A stretch of 64,000 nucleotides of DNA from Desulfobacteraceae bacterium (GTDB taxonomy: Bacteria; Desulfobacterota; DSM-4660; Desulfatiglandales; Desulfatiglandaceae). The position numbers and the translations under genes were made by a program. The notes beneath the pieces were generated by a model, which did no database searches, was not told the DNA's origin, and worked only from the letters and a program-made list of their open reading frames with translations. The stretch lies in assembly GCA_016844935.1 (NCBI GenBank), contig JAERTK010000163.1, forward strand, positions 17,842 to 81,841, given 5' to 3'. Position 1 is the stretch's first letter. Each line of letters begins with the position of its first letter. Shown here piece after piece: positions 62,143 through 64,000 of this stretch.

Positions 62143-62706
62143 ATGAAAATTCTCACCATACTAGGAAGCCCGAAAAAGAGCGGAAACACGGCTACAGTCC
62201 TCTCCATGTTTGAAGAGAAAGTGGGGACAGACCATGAAGTTGAACGGATTCACATCACCGGGTACAAGGTGGGCGGCTGCCTTGGATGCATGAAGTGCCA
62301 TGAGAAAAAGGATGAGCCCGGATGCGTTCAAAAAGATGATGCATTGACCATTTTTGACAAAATGATCAAAGCCGATGCCATTGTGTATGCTTCACCGCTC
62401 TACTGCTGGAGTTTCTCTTCCCAGATAAAGCCCCTCATAGACCGGCACGTTTGCCTGGTATCCGATTACGGCACGCCTGAACACGACTCCCTTATCAGCG
62501 GTAAACCGGTCGCCCTGCTGGTTACCTGTGCCGGTCCCATTGAAGAAAACTGCGATGCCATCCAGGGCATTTTCGCCGGCATTACCGCATACGAAAAAGT
62601 GGCATCAAAAGGCAATTTCATCCTCCCTTTTTGCACAACACCCGATGCCATTGGTGATGAAGGCGCTGAGCTGGCTGCTAATCTTGCCAAAGCGATCACC
62701 GGATAA
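62143..62706 (+). CDS. Isf-like iron-sulfur flavoprotein (NADPH-dependent FMN reductase fold)
   Basis: A 187-residue flavodoxin-like reductase. The FMN loop is ILGSPKKSGNTATVL (6-20) and the second FMN region is YASPLYCWSFSSQIK. Between them the segment CLGCMKCHEKKDEPGC matches the compact C-x2-C-x2-C-x8-C motif that holds a 4Fe-4S cluster in Isf proteins of anaerobes. It would move electrons from ferredoxin to FMN, for example in oxygen or peroxide defence. AAGGAG lies seven bases before the ATG. Confidence 0.85.
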   Translation: MKILTILGSPKKSGNTATVLSMFEEKVGTDHEVERIHITGYKVGGCLGCMKCHEKKDEPGCVQKDDALTIFDKMIKADAIVYASPLYCWSFSSQIKPLIDRHVCLVSDYGTPEHDSLISGKPVALLVTCAGPIEENCDAIQGIFAGITAYEKVASKGNFILPFCTTPDAIGDEGAELAANLAKAITG

Positions 62707-62738
62707 AATAGTCTTCCAACATAATCAGGTTTGGAATT

Positions 62739-62770
62739 CCGGGGACAGTATACCCAATTCCTGGTGGGAA
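62739..62770. repeat. Short REP-like fragment GGGGACAGTATACCCAATTC
   Basis: A fragment of the same GC-rich repeat group seen at 18650, 19740 and 60647, between the flavoprotein and the convergent ion-channel gene. It lies just after the flavoprotein stop. Confidence 0.4.
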
Positions 62771-62780
62771 AAATCCTTCT

Positions 62781-63818
62781 CTAAGCCATGGCGGAAAATC
62801 CCGTTAGCAGCAGGAAGCTTGCAGGCGCTGCCCATCGCGACATCTTGTCAATCCGTTTTGCCAGAACCTTATTACCACGGGCGGTCAGGATGCTGCTGCT
62901 GATTCCTACCACCAGTGTGAGAAAAACGATGACCAGGCATCCCAAGATGTATTTATCGGCGAGGGTGAGGTACGAGATCCGGGGTATGAACGTGGAGATT
63001 GCAAAATTGTAGGCTATGATGTTGAGCATCGATATAAGAGACAGGCTTATTCTAGGGGCGATCGGCTCAGGGGCGATCCAAAATACTGCCCAGGACATGA
63101 ACACAATGAGCATCATGGGAAAGAACACTTTCCAGATGTAGAAGTTGGGATCGCGGTGGGCCATTGCTTCATAGAAGAACATAGAACGCTTAAGACCATC
63201 TAACCGGTATTTGCCAATCTCAACTCGGGCTGTTGGTGAATGAATTTCCCAATCGGGCGTTAATAACTCCCCCATTCCGGTCCGGGCCTCATCGACCTCA
63301 AATATCAGTTCCCCGGCGCCGTAGTCAATATTTCCCACCACAATTTTCAGTATTTGGGTATCAAAAGGGAATTTTTTCAGATTAAAAGGCACCGAGAAAT
63401 CGCCGTAAAACCGTTGCATAAACGTCACGATACCAGTCTGATCCACCTTGAAACTACTAAATGTCCTTTTAATGTCCATCTCATTACGAAACAAGACGCC
63501 GGGGGTCCATACCTGGGCGGGTTTTAGCTTGCACGACGCAAATGAGATTCCACTTGAATCATCTGCAAGCCGGGAGTCTTTCCAGCTAAGAAAAAGGGAT
63601 AGATCAGCGGTGAAGGTCTGCTTTTTACTGTCGATTTCAGTAATATTGACTAAATAGAGGCCAACCTTTACCCGCGTAGGCATCCCCTCCGGATCAGGGC
63701 TCTCTTTTAGGAACTGATCCGGAATCTTACAGAGACTATCTCCTGTGGCCGAAAAAACAAAAGAAGGGCACAAAAAAAGGACAGTCATGAATGCCTGCAG
63801 GATATATCGACGGATCAT
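62781..63818 (-). CDS. Pentameric ligand-gated ion channel (prokaryotic Cys-loop-like)
   Basis: A 345-residue channel subunit. A signal peptide (about 1-24) precedes a beta-rich extracellular domain: VGLYLVNITEIDSKKQTFTA, FLSWKDSRLADDSS, and the FPFDTQ motif in NLKKFPFDTQILKIVVGN. Four hydrophobic segments follow: M1 WKVFFPMMLIVFMSWAVFWI, pore helix M2 ISLSLISMLNIIAYNFAIST, the conserved Pro loop FIPRISYLTLADK into M3, and a final M4. The pattern matches GLIC/ELIC-type channels, which lack the eukaryotic disulfide loop. GGAGG precedes the ATG. Ligand unknown (protons, amines or others). Confidence 0.88.
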   Translation of the reverse strand: MIRRYILQAFMTVLFLCPSFVFSATGDSLCKIPDQFLKESPDPEGMPTRVKVGLYLVNITEIDSKKQTFTADLSLFLSWKDSRLADDSSGISFASCKLKPAQVWTPGVLFRNEMDIKRTFSSFKVDQTGIVTFMQRFYGDFSVPFNLKKFPFDTQILKIVVGNIDYGAGELIFEVDEARTGMGELLTPDWEIHSPTARVEIGKYRLDGLKRSMFFYEAMAHRDPNFYIWKVFFPMMLIVFMSWAVFWIAPEPIAPRISLSLISMLNIIAYNFAISTFIPRISYLTLADKYILGCLVIVFLTLVVGISSSILTARGNKVLAKRIDKMSRWAAPASFLLLTGFSAMA

Positions 63819-64000
63819 AACGCCTCCAGATCGGCTTGCGTGGGAAAATTAACCTTAGCCTTTGCCTGTCTCATAATACCAGCCCTTTATACCTCGCCCG
63901 TAAAAGTGTCACAATGTAAAAGAAACCAGCGAACAAAAAAATGAGTAAAAAATTATTCAATAAGATGTCATTTTCTTATCATGCACATATATTACAAATC

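Noticed and set aside
1..64000. CRISPR arrays, rRNA, tRNA, complete insertion sequences, prophage
   Set aside because: No regular spacer-repeat arrays, cloverleaf-like sequences, intact transposase or phage structural genes were seen.

Overview
This 64 kb window is a gene-dense bacterial chromosome segment with ordinary operons of overlapping genes. The best guess is a Desulfobacterota (former Deltaproteobacteria) sulfate reducer. This rests on a dissimilatory-type sulfate adenylyltransferase (sat), a GTP-type PEP carboxykinase of the archaeal-like branch, the futalosine route to menaquinone instead of the Men route, a NapH-like polyferredoxin, many radical-SAM, flavin and Fe-S proteins, and short 'ggggacagta / ggggtctgtcccc' palindrome fragments common in that group. 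No rRNA, tRNA, CRISPR array or complete insertion sequence was seen, so the taxonomic call is an inference from gene content.

Layout. 0-6 kb: a defence-like stretch with a single-chain type IIG restriction-modification enzyme followed by an N-formylglutamate-amidohydrolase-like gene, then a Phd/PIN toxin-antitoxin pair. 6-13 kb: PAS protein, alpha/beta hydrolase, pckG, deaD helicase with an overlapping ywbE gene, and sat. 13-18 kb: a nitrate/sulfonate/taurine-like ABC transporter (permease, ATPase, binding protein) divergent from a MaoC-fold protein and an aldo/keto reductase, then a DUF362 protein. 18-22 kb: DUF998 membrane protein, a PIN-domain remnant, an MBL-fold hydrolase and a HEPN/MNT pair. 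22-28 kb: mqnE-mqnC-mqnX-mqnL-mqnP, an almost complete futalosine operon. 28-33.5 kb: TM2 protein, an OmpR-type two-component system divergent from a B12-binding radical SAM protein, NapH-like ferredoxin, and a ThiS/MoaD-like protein. 33.5-35.7 kb: tetR-mqnB-mqnD, which supplies the futalosine steps missing from the first operon; only mqnA is absent from the window.

36-41 kb looks like a polyhydroxyalkanoate or lipid-granule cluster: an ABC1/UbiB kinase-like protein, a lipase-like hydrolase, a phasin with 22-residue repeats and a PhaR-type regulator. Two of its genes share the same promoter/palindrome. 41-48 kb: an EmrAB-TolC-type efflux operon and a Cache-PAS hybrid histidine kinase. 48-51 kb: a MazEF-like pair flanked by decayed gene fragments (MFS transporter N-terminus, type III methyltransferase N-terminus), a GNAT enzyme, an Fe-S aldo/keto reductase and an NTF2-like protein. 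51-55 kb: an acid-resistance-type pair (basic amino acid decarboxylase plus APC antiporter) and a MutT-like Nudix enzyme. 55-64 kb: a giant exonuclease-RecQ-UvrD fusion, an orphan HepT-like protein, a universal stress protein, an Isf-like flavoprotein and a pentameric ligand-gated ion channel.

The most useful non-gene signals are (i) an 18-bp sequence with a perfect TGACCA/TGGTCA palindrome placed in the promoters of both the mqnE operon and the ABC-transporter operon; (ii) a promoter-leader of about 80 bp found in front of two unrelated genes 46 kb apart; (iii) a shared promoter/palindrome in the granule cluster; and (iv) a tandem 11-bp repeat in the two-component/radical-SAM divergent promoter.
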